Assembly (NCBI GenBank): GCA_016721565.1
Contig: JADKHW010000023.1
Location: forward strand, 1 to 64,000
Source: a bacterium
Lineage (GTDB): Bacteria > Electryoneota > RPQS01
Length of the DNA stretch: 64,000 nt
Direction of reading: 5' to 3'
Under the pieces are notes generated by a model. The model searched no databases. It was not told where the DNA came from and saw nothing but the letters and a program-made list of their open reading frames with translations. Below, one piece after another: positions 1 to 9,138 of this stretch. Made by a program: the position numbers and the translations under genes. Position 1 is the stretch's first letter, and the number at the start of each line of letters is the position of its first letter.

Positions 1-32
1 TGCTGGCCGGAATACAGTTGTTTTAGCTCTCT

Positions 33-1580
33 GTGAAAGCACAACAGCATATTTCACCACATCCTTCGATGTGGACACAAAGGCTCCTTTGGCTGCTTGA
101 GCGGCCGTGGGTGATTTGGCTGGCGCTCTTGCCTGTGGCAATTGCTTACACGTTGCCGTTTCTGTGGGGCGGAGATGACGTCTTTGAAATGGCGGCGGCG
201 ATTCGCGCGGCTTCTGAAAATCTGCTCGATCCGCGTAACCCAATGCTGGCGCTCCCGGGTGAAACGTCGCCCCGCTTCACACCCTATGTAATCTTCTGGG
301 GTGCCGTGATGAAAGCGACGGGTACGAGCGTCTTCACGATGATCAAAGTCACCGCGCTTGCGAACTTTTTGCTCTTTGCAACCGGGCTGACTCGGTTTAT
401 CACTGCACAATTTGGTGACAAACGGCTTGCCACGATTTTGATTCCGGTGATGCTGTGGATCTGGGGGACAGGTTATGGTCAGGCGAATGCTTATCACCTC
501 TGGTTCTTTTTCTTCAGCCTGCCGTATGTTGCGATCTTTGCCTATGGTATGGGGTTTCATGCGCTGGCCGAGCTTGCGCTCTATTTGACAAACGGGCAGC
601 GAACCCATGTCGTCTTATTCGCCGCGCTGAGTACGCTTGTGTTTCTCTATCCCGGTCACCGGACTGTTCGTGTTTGCGACTGCGTTCGTGATGGCAGTGT
701 TTAAGCAAAGATGGCTGCAAACGCTTGCTTTGCAAGCGGCGCCACTAATTGCTTTGTCGTGTGCGCTTGTCTGGCCCTATTTTGATTATGGCAAGGTACT
801 GTTTTCAGGAGCGAAAGACGCGTGGTATGCCCCTGAAATGTTCAGCAATCAGCTCATTGCTCTGGGTCCGGCGCTGGTGGGCGTTATTCTTGCAATCTAC
901 TTTGCACTGAAACATCGACACTTTGTTTGCTGTTACGCTGTTTTCGCTCTTTGCGCTTGCCTATTTTGCAGCGTGGTCAATGGGGATTCTGATCGGCGAA
1001 CGCTTTCTGTTGTTCTCGACATTTGCCTTGCATCTGTTGATTGCTCTGTTCATTCTTGACAGAATAAAGGATCTTGTCAACGAGGGTGGGCTAAAAAGTA
1101 AAACCCTGAAGCTCCAGTTGCTTGCTATTCTCATCCTGTTTATCGCGGCACTGCCGTTCCGTGAGCAGGATATTCGTGGCACAGGTTCGCTCTTGATTTC
1201 AACTTTTGTCAAGCGCCGCCACGCTGAGACGATGCGCGAAGAGTACCAGTTTCTGGAACAGTATCTCGATTCGTCCGATATTGTGCTTGCAGAGGGGATG
1301 AATGCCTGGCCCTTGCCTGCTTTGACGGGTGCGCGCACGGTGTTCCAACGGCACGGCAATCCGCTTCTTGTGACCGAACTCGAAACGCGCCAAAAGGACA
1401 CCGAGGCTTTTCTGAAGGGAGACCTTTCTGACGGCGAGCAGCAAAGCAGCGCTCAAGCGCTACGGTGTCACGCATGTGCTCTTGGACCTAAAGAATCCGG
1501 AGCTAAGTTCGTTGGATTTACGGGACTTTCTGAACAGAAACGGAGCCAAAGTAGCCGAACACGGCTCGCTTGTGCTTTAA
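33..1580 (+). CDS. Polytopic membrane protein, GT-C glycosyltransferase-like, frame-broken
   Basis: Reading-frame pieces at 33-704, 637-1059 and 923-1603, plus a last piece ending in TAA at 1578-1580, join into one protein of about 515 residues. The breaks lie near 655, 920 and 1440, and each shifts the frame by +1. The start is GTG at 33. The joined product has roughly ten hydrophobic segments, an acidic first loop (WGGDDVFE, about residue 47), then a soluble tail ending in a stretch with YGVTHVLLDL. That layout is typical of GT-C transferases, which use lipid-linked sugar donors at the membrane, but no diagnostic motif proves it. Three breaks in one gene mean either decay or sequence indels. 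Family level is a guess; that it is a single membrane protein is fairly sure. Confidence 0.5.
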
Positions 1581-1599
1581 GATATTCAAAGGCGCTCTC

Positions 1600-1628
1600 T
1601 TGACTTTTTGTACAAATGTTCATATATT
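1600..1628 (+). promoter_or_regulatory. Promoter, TTGACT-N17-TATATT
   Basis: TTGACT at 1600-1605, a 17-base spacer, and TATATT at 1623-1628 followed by G. It lies in the 105-base gap before the DinB-like gene and fits the consensus repeated elsewhere in this window. Confidence 0.75.
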
Positions 1629-1685
1629 GAACTGAATTACACAACCCGCAACAAGTATTGAACATCCAACAAAAAGGACCCACCC

Positions 1686-2147
1686 ATGTTTAAGCAAATG
1701 ATGGACGGAAAATTCGGCTACTTTAAGATGGTACATGGCGTCACGCGCCGCATGGTCGAACAGATGCCGGAAGATAAGCTTGGTTTCAGACCTGTGCCCG
1801 ATGTGCGTTCGTTCTCCGAGATCGTCGTGCATATGTACGGCTTCCTCGACTCGTCCATGCAGATGGTCAAGCAAGGCAAGTTCGTGGAAGATCCGAATCC
1901 TGCTATTTCATCCAGAGCCGAGCTACTCAAGTTTGTGGATTCACAATTTTCCAAAGCGATGGCCACACTCGACACATTCACAGAAGAAGAGCTTATCAAG
2001 CCTCTCGAAGCTTGGGGTTCAACTTTCGAAGCTTGGAAGATGCCTTCGTTTGCCTATGACGAACATTGGCATCATCGCGGTTCACTGACTGTCTATCTGC
2101 GCTTGAACGGCATCACGCCGGTCATGATTTACGATTACCAGCATTGA
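1686..2147 (+). CDS. DinB/YfiT-like four-helix protein
   Basis: The 153-residue product matches the DinB superfamily in length and pattern. These are four-helix bundles that bind a metal through three histidines and are often thiol-dependent transferases or stress proteins. Candidate ligands are the His in SEIVVHM (about residue 54) and the HWHHRG cluster (about 123-128) near the C-terminus. A purine-rich AAAAGGA lies about 7 bases before the ATG, and a consensus promoter sits upstream. The stop overlaps the probable start of tsaE, so the genes are likely co-transcribed. Substrate is unknown; nothing ties it functionally to t6A synthesis. Confidence 0.8.
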   Translation: MFKQMMDGKFGYFKMVHGVTRRMVEQMPEDKLGFRPVPDVRSFSEIVVHMYGFLDSSMQMVKQGKFVEDPNPAISSRAELLKFVDSQFSKAMATLDTFTEEELIKPLEAWGSTFEAWKMPSFAYDEHWHHRGSLTVYLRLNGITPVMIYDYQH

Positions 2148-2560
2148 TTACTCGTTCGGCTGAAGAGACACTCGCCTGGGCGGAATCGTTTTCACAACGG
2201 CTCCGTTCAGGCGACGTCGTTTGTCTAAGCGGTGAACTCGGCGCGGGCAAGTCCGTCGTCGCGCGCGGCATCGGACGCGGGCTCGGCATCAAAGAAGATA
2301 TTCTCTCGCCGACGTTCAACTATATTTTGGAATACGAAGGCCGCACGCCGCTGTTTCACGCGGATCTCTACAGACTCGAAGATGCAGACGGCTTCATCGC
2401 GCTCGGACTTGAAGAATACTTCGAGCGCGACGGTATCTTTTTAATCGAGTGGCCCGAACGCATCTCCGAACTTCTGCCGACCAACTGCTACCATATTCAC
2501 CTCGACATTCTGCCCAACATGGCAGAACGCGCCATCCTCCTGTCTGAACCCCACGCATGA
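2144..2560 (+). CDS. tsaE: tRNA threonylcarbamoyladenosine biosynthesis ATPase TsaE
   Basis: TsaE is the small P-loop ATPase of the TsaBDE complex that places threonylcarbamoyl on A37 of ANN-decoding tRNAs. Visible signatures are the Walker A motif GELGAGKS (residues 30-37 from the start used here), SPTF, HADLYRL and the LIEWPER segment, in family order. The likely start is TTG at 2144, which overlaps the TGA of the DinB-like gene and gives 138 residues; upstream in-frame starts would overlap that gene deeply. The gene ends in an ATGA overlap with tsaB, indicating translational coupling. Function is near certain, the exact start less so. Confidence 0.9.
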   Translation: MITRSAEETLAWAESFSQRLRSGDVVCLSGELGAGKSVVARGIGRGLGIKEDILSPTFNYILEYEGRTPLFHADLYRLEDADGFIALGLEEYFERDGIFLIEWPERISELLPTNCYHIHLDILPNMAERAILLSEPHA

Positions 2561-3186
2561 TTTTTTGCATTGATTCTTCCGGCCGCGAAACCCTGCTCGG
2601 GCTTTCGCATGATGGTCTCGTTTACGACACCATGTTGCCCGATCGCGACGGCTTGTTAAGCCGGTTTTGTTTTATGCTTGAAAGTGTGGGAGCTGCTCAG
2701 GCAGACATTGCCGCAATTGCTATAGGGGAAGGCCCCGGATCGTTCACAGGATTGCGCGTCGGCTTTGCGTTTGCGCACGGCTTGGCACGCGGTTTGGATA
2801 TACCCTTGTGGCCTGTGTCCTCTTTTGAGGTCTTGGCGCACAATTTGTTGCCGAGCTGCAACACCGTGGCCGTGCTTGTGCAAGCTCGTAAAGAACGCTG
2901 GTTCGCCCAGACGTTCGGTGCCGTGGTCAAAGAGCGTGAGATTCTCGATGCGAAAGAGTTGGCGCAATGGTTGCCTAAGAGCAGTATGATTTGCGGTCCG
3001 GGCTGCGCGACGCTGCCAGATGAACTTAAAGTTCAGCTTGAGGCACGCATCCCCGAGGACAGCGCACTGCACAGACCGCATGCGAAGGTGTTGATTCAGC
3101 TCGCACAAAACAGATGGCAGGGCCGGGAACGACTAAACATCAGTGATGTGCTCCCGGATTATGGATTGGAATTTGGAGCGGCTTAG
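2557..3186 (+). CDS. tsaB: tRNA threonylcarbamoyladenosine biosynthesis protein TsaB
   Basis: TsaB is the inactive Kae1/Hsp70-fold partner that holds TsaD and TsaE together in t6A synthesis. The 209-residue product opens with an actin-like phosphate loop region (IDSSGRETLLGLS) and carries the hallmark GPGSFTGLRVG at residues 59-69. C-terminal sequence is weakly conserved, as usual for the family. It begins in a 4-base overlap with tsaE. A secreted propeller gene follows after 6 bases, so transcription probably continues into it. Confidence 0.9.
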   Translation: MIFCIDSSGRETLLGLSHDGLVYDTMLPDRDGLLSRFCFMLESVGAAQADIAAIAIGEGPGSFTGLRVGFAFAHGLARGLDIPLWPVSSFEVLAHNLLPSCNTVAVLVQARKERWFAQTFGAVVKEREILDAKELAQWLPKSSMICGPGCATLPDELKVQLEARIPEDSALHRPHAKVLIQLAQNRWQGRERLNISDVLPDYGLEFGAA

Positions 3187-3192
3187 ATTCTC

Positions 3193-4473
3193 TTGAAGAC
3201 GAAGATATTTATTTACATTCTCCTGCTCGCCACCTTGCTTGGGTTCGGCGCGGATTGCGTATTTGCGCAAGTCCCCGCTACCTCGATGCAAGGCAACGAA
3301 CGCGCGCCGGAGCCTGTGTGGGCACGTCACTTCGGCGGAGACGAAGATGACGGAGCCTATGCCGTGCTCGCGCTCGAAGACGGCTACGCAATTGCCGGAG
3401 ATTGCATAACTGAAACCGGAGACCGTCAGATGTGCCTGATGAAATTGGGCCGTCACGGTGATTTGATATTTCAAACGCGCTATCCCGGTGCAGGGGTATC
3501 TGCCGCGCGCGCAATCCGCACAACCAACGACGGTGGATTTGTGCTCGCAGGTTCCACACGCGGCCCCGGCGGCAACGGCACAGACTTGTACGTCGTCAAA
3601 GTGGATAACGACGGCGACGTCGAGTGGTCACGCATCTCTCAAGATCGCGGCGGTGATTTCTCCGAAGATATTTTGCATGCGCGCGGCGGCGGATTTGTTA
3701 GCGCGGGACGCAACGCGCTTGATCTTAAGGGCGGATACAATCTTGTCAAAATGAACAAGCCCGGCACGGTTGTGTGGACGCGCAACTTCCCCGGCGAGCA
3801 GGCCAACGCTATCATCGAAATCGAGAGCGGTCGCATCGCGGCAATCGGCGTAACACAAGATATTCCCGAAAGCGCACGGCCGATTCGTCCCGAAGAAAAT
3901 CCTAAATTCCCGTGGGTCGAAGCCAAGAAGCTGGAAACTCGCGCCTGCAAAGAAGAAGGCGGATTCCTGTTCACAGTCGTGGACTGGAAGGGCGCAGTCG
4001 TCAACGAGCGCGTCTATTGGAACAGCGGCTACGACGTCGGCAACGCGATTGCCAGCACGTCTGATAACGGCTTTGTGATGGTCGGTTCCGCAGGTGGCTG
4101 TACTGCAAATCCGGGCGGCTACGACGTGTGGGTCGTCCGCACCGACAGCACCGGCGATACGCTTTGGACAAAATCTTTCGGCGGCGTGTTGGAAGATCAA
4201 GCCTACTCGATTCTCGCTGAAGACGATGGCGGCTTCGTCATCGCGGGCAGCACGCGCTCGTGGGGCCAAGGCGAAAGCGACGCACTGCTGTTGAAGATCG
4301 ACGGTCGCGGCAGCGTCCTCTGGAGCACCGCAGTCGGCGGCCCCGGCAACGACATCTGCTACGAAGTACAACAGGCCGACGGTGGCTACATCCTGTCCGG
4401 CACCACAACGTCCTACGGCGAAGGCGACACGGACATGTACTTGGTTAAAGTGGAGTCAATGGCGAAACGTTGA
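3193..4473 (+). CDS. Secreted beta-propeller protein
   Basis: The product has 426 residues and a TTG start only 6 bases after tsaB. It starts with a signal peptide (KIFIYILLLATLLGFGADCVFA). The rest is made of about seven repeats of 50-60 residues with the pattern GGxxxDxAYxIxxxxDGGFVIAGSTxxxGxGxxDxxLxKxDxxGxxxW, as in FEGVLED, DGGFVIAGST and DALLLKIDGRGSVLW. Such repeats form PQQ/delta-60-like propellers that bind partners or polysaccharide. No catalytic residues are evident and there is no T9SS tail. It is probably periplasmic or exported. A Rho-independent terminator follows at 4534. Confidence 0.7.
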   Translation: MKTKIFIYILLLATLLGFGADCVFAQVPATSMQGNERAPEPVWARHFGGDEDDGAYAVLALEDGYAIAGDCITETGDRQMCLMKLGRHGDLIFQTRYPGAGVSAARAIRTTNDGGFVLAGSTRGPGGNGTDLYVVKVDNDGDVEWSRISQDRGGDFSEDILHARGGGFVSAGRNALDLKGGYNLVKMNKPGTVVWTRNFPGEQANAIIEIESGRIAAIGVTQDIPESARPIRPEENPKFPWVEAKKLETRACKEEGGFLFTVVDWKGAVVNERVYWNSGYDVGNAIASTSDNGFVMVGSAGGCTANPGGYDVWVVRTDSTGDTLWTKSFGGVLEDQAYSILAEDDGGFVIAGSTRSWGQGESDALLLKIDGRGSVLWSTAVGGPGNDICYEVQQADGGYILSGTTTSYGEGDTDMYLVKVESMAKR

Positions 4474-4533
4474 AAGCCTATGACGGCTGACGCCAGGTGA
4501 AGGGGATAGATGACCCATCACAAGAAATTAGAA

Positions 4534-4559
4534 AGCAGAGGTTCCAGCCTCTGCTTTTG
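4534..4559 (+). terminator. Rho-independent terminator after tsaE-tsaB-propeller
   Basis: Inverted arms AGCAGAGG (4534-4541) and CCTCTGCT (4548-4555) with a 6-base loop, followed by TTTT. Confidence 0.8.
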
Positions 4560-4576
4560 CATTCTATCGACTGTCT

Positions 4577-4605
4577 GTAACTTTTGCGGCCTGAGTTCGT
4601 ATATT
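4577..4605 (+). promoter_or_regulatory. Probable promoter of ECF sigma gene
   Basis: TATATT at 4600-4605 followed by G, with GTAACT 17 bases upstream as a weak -35. The start codon is at 4623, leaving a very short leader. Confidence 0.45.
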
Positions 4606-4622
4606 GAGAGAAACAGAACTTC

Positions 4623-5105
4623 ATGACCGATTCCCACGACCTATATACCAGGTACGCAGGTGATGTTTACCGCTTCGCCCTGTTCCTGTGCGGAAACTCC
4701 GCAGAGGCCGAGGAGATCGTGGCCGAGACGTTCGCGCGTGCGCTTACCGGCAAGGCACCAATTGCTTCAGCGACGGCTAAAGGTTATCTGCTAACGATTG
4801 CGCGCAATCTCTATATTGAATCTTTGCGACACCGCAAACGACACGCTGAGCTGTCGCCGGAACTCCCAGACCCGCAGCCCCCCATCGAACACACTGTTAG
4901 TCAAAAAACCGAACTCGAAGCATTGCAAACATTTTTGCAGCAATGTTCTGAAGTTGATCGTGCGGCGCTACTCTTGCGAGCCGACGGAGTTGCTTACGAC
5001 GAAATTGCAGCGTCGCTCAAAATTTCGGTGGCGGCAGCAAAAGTCAAAGTGCATAGGCTGCGGTTGAAGCTGGCGGAGTGGAGAGCGAATCGCGAGTCAA
5101 ACTAA
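4623..5105 (+). CDS. ECF-family RNA polymerase sigma factor
   Basis: The 160-residue protein has sigma region 2 (residues about 5-75, with DVYRFALFLCGNSAEAEEIVAETFARA) and region 4 (about 105-155, a helix-turn-helix ending VKVHRLRLKLAEW), with no region 3. This is the normal ECF layout. It directs RNA polymerase to a small regulon, usually under control of a co-encoded anti-sigma factor. The next gene, 23 bases downstream, encodes a cytosolic domain plus membrane helices and is the likely partner. Confidence 0.9.
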   Translation: MTDSHDLYTRYAGDVYRFALFLCGNSAEAEEIVAETFARALTGKAPIASATAKGYLLTIARNLYIESLRHRKRHAELSPELPDPQPPIEHTVSQKTELEALQTFLQQCSEVDRAALLLRADGVAYDEIAASLKISVAAAKVKVHRLRLKLAEWRANRESN

Positions 5106-5128
5106 GTTTGAAACCATCGGAGAACTCA

Positions 5129-5900
5129 ATGGAGTCCGTTCCACGGAATGTAATTCTCGACCTGTTGCCGGCGTATATCGCGGGGGAAGCAAGCGAGGAA
5201 ACACGCGCCATCATTGACGAATATGCAAGGCACGATCCGCAAATCACGAGATTGATTCGCGCGGGTTCGCTGGGATTAACCGAAGCCTCAGAGATTGATG
5301 CTCCCGTCCATCTGGAAATGAAAGCTATTCGGCGCATCCGCAGCACCGTTCGCCGCCAGATGGCATATATCTTTCTGGGAACAGTCGCACTGCTGATGAT
5401 TCCGCTTGTCGCGATGCAGTTTACCAGTGAAGTGAATTGGAGTCCAAGTGATTTCATTGTCATGGGCGCAATGCTGTTCAGCGCAGGGTTGACGTATGTT
5501 CTGATTTCGAAAATGCGGGACAACCTGACCTATCGACTCGGTGTGGGAATTGCGGTAGTGACAGGTTTCGTGCTGGTCTGGATAAACCTCGCCGTTGGGA
5601 TTGATCGGGTCTGAAGACAACCCGCTCAACATGATGTACTTCGGTGTTCTGTTGATCGGGATTCTGGGAGCTTTGCTTTTTCTCTTTCGGCCGCGAGGCA
5701 TGATGTATTCCTTATATGCAACCGCTATCGCGCAATTCTTAGTACCGTTTATTGGACTGCTTATTCGCGGGCTGCAAATGGATCCGGTGGACATGCGGCC
5801 GGGAGTCTTCGGTATTATCATATTAAATACCTTTTTCGCCATGCTGTTCCTTGTGTCGGCGACGCTGTTCCGCATAGCGGCAAAGGCAGAAAAAAAATAG
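5129..5900 (+). CDS. Probable membrane anti-sigma factor, frame-broken
   Basis: Two pieces (5078-5614 and 5595-5900) join across a +1 break near 5600 into about 255 residues. I place the start at ATG 5129, preceded by GGAG at 5119-5122; the longer upstream start overlaps the sigma gene. Residues 1-70 are soluble and resemble the helical anti-sigma fold (ILDLLPAYIAGEASEETRAI), but the usual zinc-binding His/Cys residues are missing. About six hydrophobic segments follow. Position directly after an ECF sigma gene supports an anti-sigma role. It ends 20 bases before a strong bidirectional terminator. The signal sensed is unknown. Confidence 0.6.
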
Positions 5901-5920
5901 AGTCAGTGAGTCCCAAATTG

Positions 5921-5954
5921 AAAGCGGGCAGCCTTTTGGCTGCCCGCTTTTTTG
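5921..5954. terminator. Bidirectional terminator between anti-sigma and TonB-receptor genes
   Basis: Arms AAAGCGGGCAGCC (5921-5933) and GGCTGCCCGCTTT (5938-5950) with a TTTT loop, and T-rich flanks on both strands. It separates two convergent genes. Confidence 0.9.
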
Positions 5955-5958
5955 TTCC

Positions 5959-8168
5959 TCAATCCCGCTTCCCAATATCAAAATCGTACAAGAGTTCCAC
6001 TCTGTATGTCCGCGGCGGCATGCGGTAGCGCTCCATCTCTCCTCGTATTGCTCGTTGGTGAGATTCTCAAGATGCAAACTCAAGCGCGTGCTCTGGCGGA
6101 ATTGAAATGCCACACGCGCGGTGATCAGCGTGTACGCGTCCGGCGCGTCGTTCTGATAGAACACGACCGTGTCGGTCTTCGTCACGTGGCGCATCTCGAT
6201 ACCATAGGTCGTGCGCTTGTGCGAATACTCCGCACCGAAGAAAAATCTCCACTCGGGTACATAGGTCAATGGCCCGACGTCGTTGATATCCGTATTCAGA
6301 TACGTCGTCGAAAAAACGGTGCTCAGATTCTTCGGCCACGACGAGCGAATTCCCACCTCGCCGCCTTGAATCTGCGCTTCTGCTAAATTCTCCGTCTTGA
6401 ATCTTCCGCCAGCCAATACCTGCCAGCGAATGATATCGTTGTAGTCGTAGTAAAATCCAGCCGCATCCACAATCACACGGTCATCCAAGCGATAGTTCAA
6501 ACCGATTTCGCCGAAATCTACAGTCTCTGGATCAAGATTTGGATTTGGTTCAAACTCGTAGTCCTGCGTGCCGACTCGTTTCAAAAACATCTCGGCAATT
6601 GATGGATTACGAAAGGCGTGCCCGACACTGCCGCGCAACACGATATTCTTCGCGGCTTCGTAAGAGATTCCGGCTTTCGGAGATAATTGTCGTGAGGTCT
6701 TGCCGCCGACCAAATGACGGTGGTCAAGCCGCGCACCTGCCGTCAAGTGAATTTTTGGATGAATAGTCCAATCATCCTGACCGAACCCCGCCAGCGACAC
6801 AGCCTGCTGTTTGCCGTAAAGATAAGACTGCGGTGCGCCGTTCACAAAATCCCACGTACCATCAAACCCAAACACGAGCGTGTGTCCGCCCGGCGCAATC
6901 TTCGTAGATTGCTCAAGTACACCAACCTTCTGTGATTTCGAGCGCGTCTGAAAATCCAGCGGCGTGTCGCCTTCACGCGGATCGCTGGCCGGATTAAACA
7001 GCGAGCGTGTCAAATCACGATTGTAAAACAATCTCAACGTGTAATTTGAGCGCGGCGATTCAACACGGCGATATACTAAATCCGATGACCATGTCTGCTT
7101 GCGCTGCAAATCATTCGAGTAAATATCCCGCACGTGCAGGGGTGCCGCCGAACTCTCCCATGCGTGTGGATATTCGTTCTCACCGCTCAAATAGATATTC
7201 GAGAACGTTAGATTGCGTTCGGGAGTGTAAGCATACACAAGCTTCGTAAACGCAGTCAAATTTTCCAACGCCGAAGATTGTCGCCACCCTTCCGAATTGC
7301 GGCGCGTGAAATTCGCAAAATATCCCAAGCGGCCAACCGAGTTCGAGTGACTGAAGGAAAGATCGCTGCGCGTGGTTAACTTTTCTGTGTATCGAGCCCA
7401 CACAGGAGGACGTTCGTATGTACCATAACCCGCGCGAATCCGTGTGTATTCACGATGCGTCGGCGAATGCGTAATCACGTTCACCACACCGCCCATCGCG
7501 TTGGATCCATAGAGCGCCGAATACGCACCCTTCACCACTTCCACACGCGCAATCACGTCTTCAGGATAGAGTGACCAGCTCGCGCCGTCTGTATCGGAAA
7601 TCACCGCAGGTCTGCCGTCAACAAGCAACAGTGTGCGATTGCCCACTCCGCCGCCGAGCTTATCCGATGAACCGCGAATCGAAACATTCGACACCACCGC
7701 ACCGCCCGTGCGATGCACATCCACACCCGGCACGGCATCGAGCACGCGGTCGAGCGAACCCGGCGCGCGCGCCTGAATTTCGGTTGAGCGTACCACCTCA
7801 ACTTTTGTGGTTGAGAGACGCGCTGTCGTTTCGCGCGCTTGCGCAGTGATCACCACTTCGTCGGCTTGCAATAGATCGGGATCAAGCCTGAACTTCAAAT
7901 CCAGCGTGTCATTTTCACCCACAGTAAACGGATGTTCGAGCATGCGAAACCCGATGCTCGTAATCCGCAAAGTCCACGCCCCGCCGTTCGGCAAATGCAA
8001 AGTAAACTTGCCGTCTTCGCTGGTGGATGTCCCGCGCAGTGTCCCCACAAGCTGCACATTCACACCGAGCAACCCTTCACCGGTGTCCATATCCGTAACC
8101 GTCCCGCGCAAAACTGGGGTTGCAAAGACGGAAGTAGAAATCAAAAGTAGAATTAAAAATCGAAGCAT
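5959..8168 (-). CDS. TonB-dependent outer-membrane receptor, frameshift near C-terminus
   Basis: Signal peptide MLRFLILLLISTSVFA, then a carboxypeptidase-regulatory-like domain (residues about 20-105, TDMDTGEGLLGVNVQL), a plug domain (about 110-230, with SIRGSSDKLGG and VVKGAYSALYGSNAMGGVVNVIT), and a beta-barrel to the end. The family is vitamin/siderophore-type receptors of FCB bacteria. A one-base break near 6031-6045 turns the last strand into nonsense; in the corrected frame the protein ends YRVELLYDFDIGKRD with TGA at 5959-5961, right before the terminator. The corrected length is about 735 residues. The ligand cannot be read from the sequence; BtuB-like cobalamin or a chelate is possible. 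Confidence 0.85.
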
Positions 8169-8211
8169 GTAATTTTGATATAAAGAGGCTGACAGAATCT
8201 ACAAATTCCTT

Positions 8212-9027
8212 TCATAGGGGAAAGGAAAATTGAACTGATGTTGGTGACAAACTCAAACGAATCTTGCTCGTGGGTAGTTGGTGGTTGACGTGAACAACAC
8301 CCAATCCCACTGCGGTTCCCCATAGGGCTGCAGCAACAGTATCAGAGAACCAATGCTTGTCCTCGTATAGCCTTTGAAAAGCGGTGCTCGCGGCCAGTCC
8401 ATAAAGTCCGACCGTGATCGGGAGCGACTTTGCCTCAGCCGAGATGACTGAAGCCTGAACAAATGCGACAGTCACATCACCAGAGAAAAAGGATTGATGT
8501 CCGTTATCTACATTCGGGCCGACAAAATGCGATGGGCCATTTTCCATGTACGGACGATCGCGGCCAACCGTAAATTTCATAAGCTGAGTTCCGGCGGCGG
8601 CAAGCAAATGAGCTTCCATCAATTCTATTCCGCACCGCCGCAAGTTGGGCCGATTTGCCAGCAATCCCGTCAAATAGAAGCCGACCGTCGTACCCATAAA
8701 CACTGTCGTGCTCTGATAAGCATGGCCGACGTTGGCGAATTCGTTGCCCGTATTGCCGTGAAAATCCGGAAATTTTTCCCGAATGTCCGAATCCCAAATA
8801 CTGCCAATGGCAACTGCTGAAACTGCGCCGCCCGCAAGCAGTAGATCACGAGTGCGTGCGTGAAACGGCGCTGTCACGATATTCAAGCAGACCGATTTAC
8901 CACTATGAAAATCAGAGCGAACGACTGTGCTGCGGCTTTCCGTCTCGGCATGGACAGCACAACAGCTCAGCATGAGGAGCATAAGCAGAACCCAGAGTGC
9001 GCCCCGTGCCCTCGCTTTAGCAAACAT
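8212..9027 (-). CDS. PAP2-family phosphatase, membrane-associated
   Basis: The PAP2 signature is present in order: KFTVGRDRP (motif 1), FFSGDVTVAF (motif 2) and QRLYEDKHWFSD (motif 3 with the catalytic His and Asp). Motif 2 has Asp where most members have His (SGH). I start at ATG 9027, giving a signal peptide (ALWVLLMLLMLSCCAVHA); a GTG at 9066 is an alternative. These enzymes remove phosphate from lipid phosphates, undecaprenyl pyrophosphate or lipid A in the periplasm. The gene follows the lipoprotein gene on the same strand but lies beyond a terminator, so it probably has its own promoter. Confidence 0.75.
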   Translation of the reverse strand: MFAKARARGALWVLLMLLMLSCCAVHAETESRSTVVRSDFHSGKSVCLNIVTAPFHARTRDLLLAGGAVSAVAIGSIWDSDIREKFPDFHGNTGNEFANVGHAYQSTTVFMGTTVGFYLTGLLANRPNLRRCGIELMEAHLLAAAGTQLMKFTVGRDRPYMENGPSHFVGPNVDNGHQSFFSGDVTVAFVQASVISAEAKSLPITVGLYGLAASTAFQRLYEDKHWFSDTVAAALWGTAVGLGVVHVNHQLPTSKIRLSLSPTSVQFSFPL

Positions 9028-9082
9028 GCTCAATCTCGCGTGTCCACACAAAAACTCTCGATTCACATTTTGACAAAGACAA

Positions 9083-9104
9083 GGGCCGTCCTACTGGACG
9101 GCCC
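9083..9104 (-). terminator. Rho-independent terminator of the repeat lipoprotein gene
   Basis: Arms GGGCCGTCC (9083-9091) and GGACGGCCC (9096-9104) with a 4-base loop. On the minus strand it is followed by a T-rich run. Confidence 0.75.
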
Positions 9105-9138
9105 CTGAAGATAATCAATCTTGCGGAAAAACGAAACC

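Noticed and set aside
1..32. A possible C-terminus of an upstream gene (LAGIQLF then TAG at 24-26)
   Set aside because: Only seven codons are visible, too few to call.
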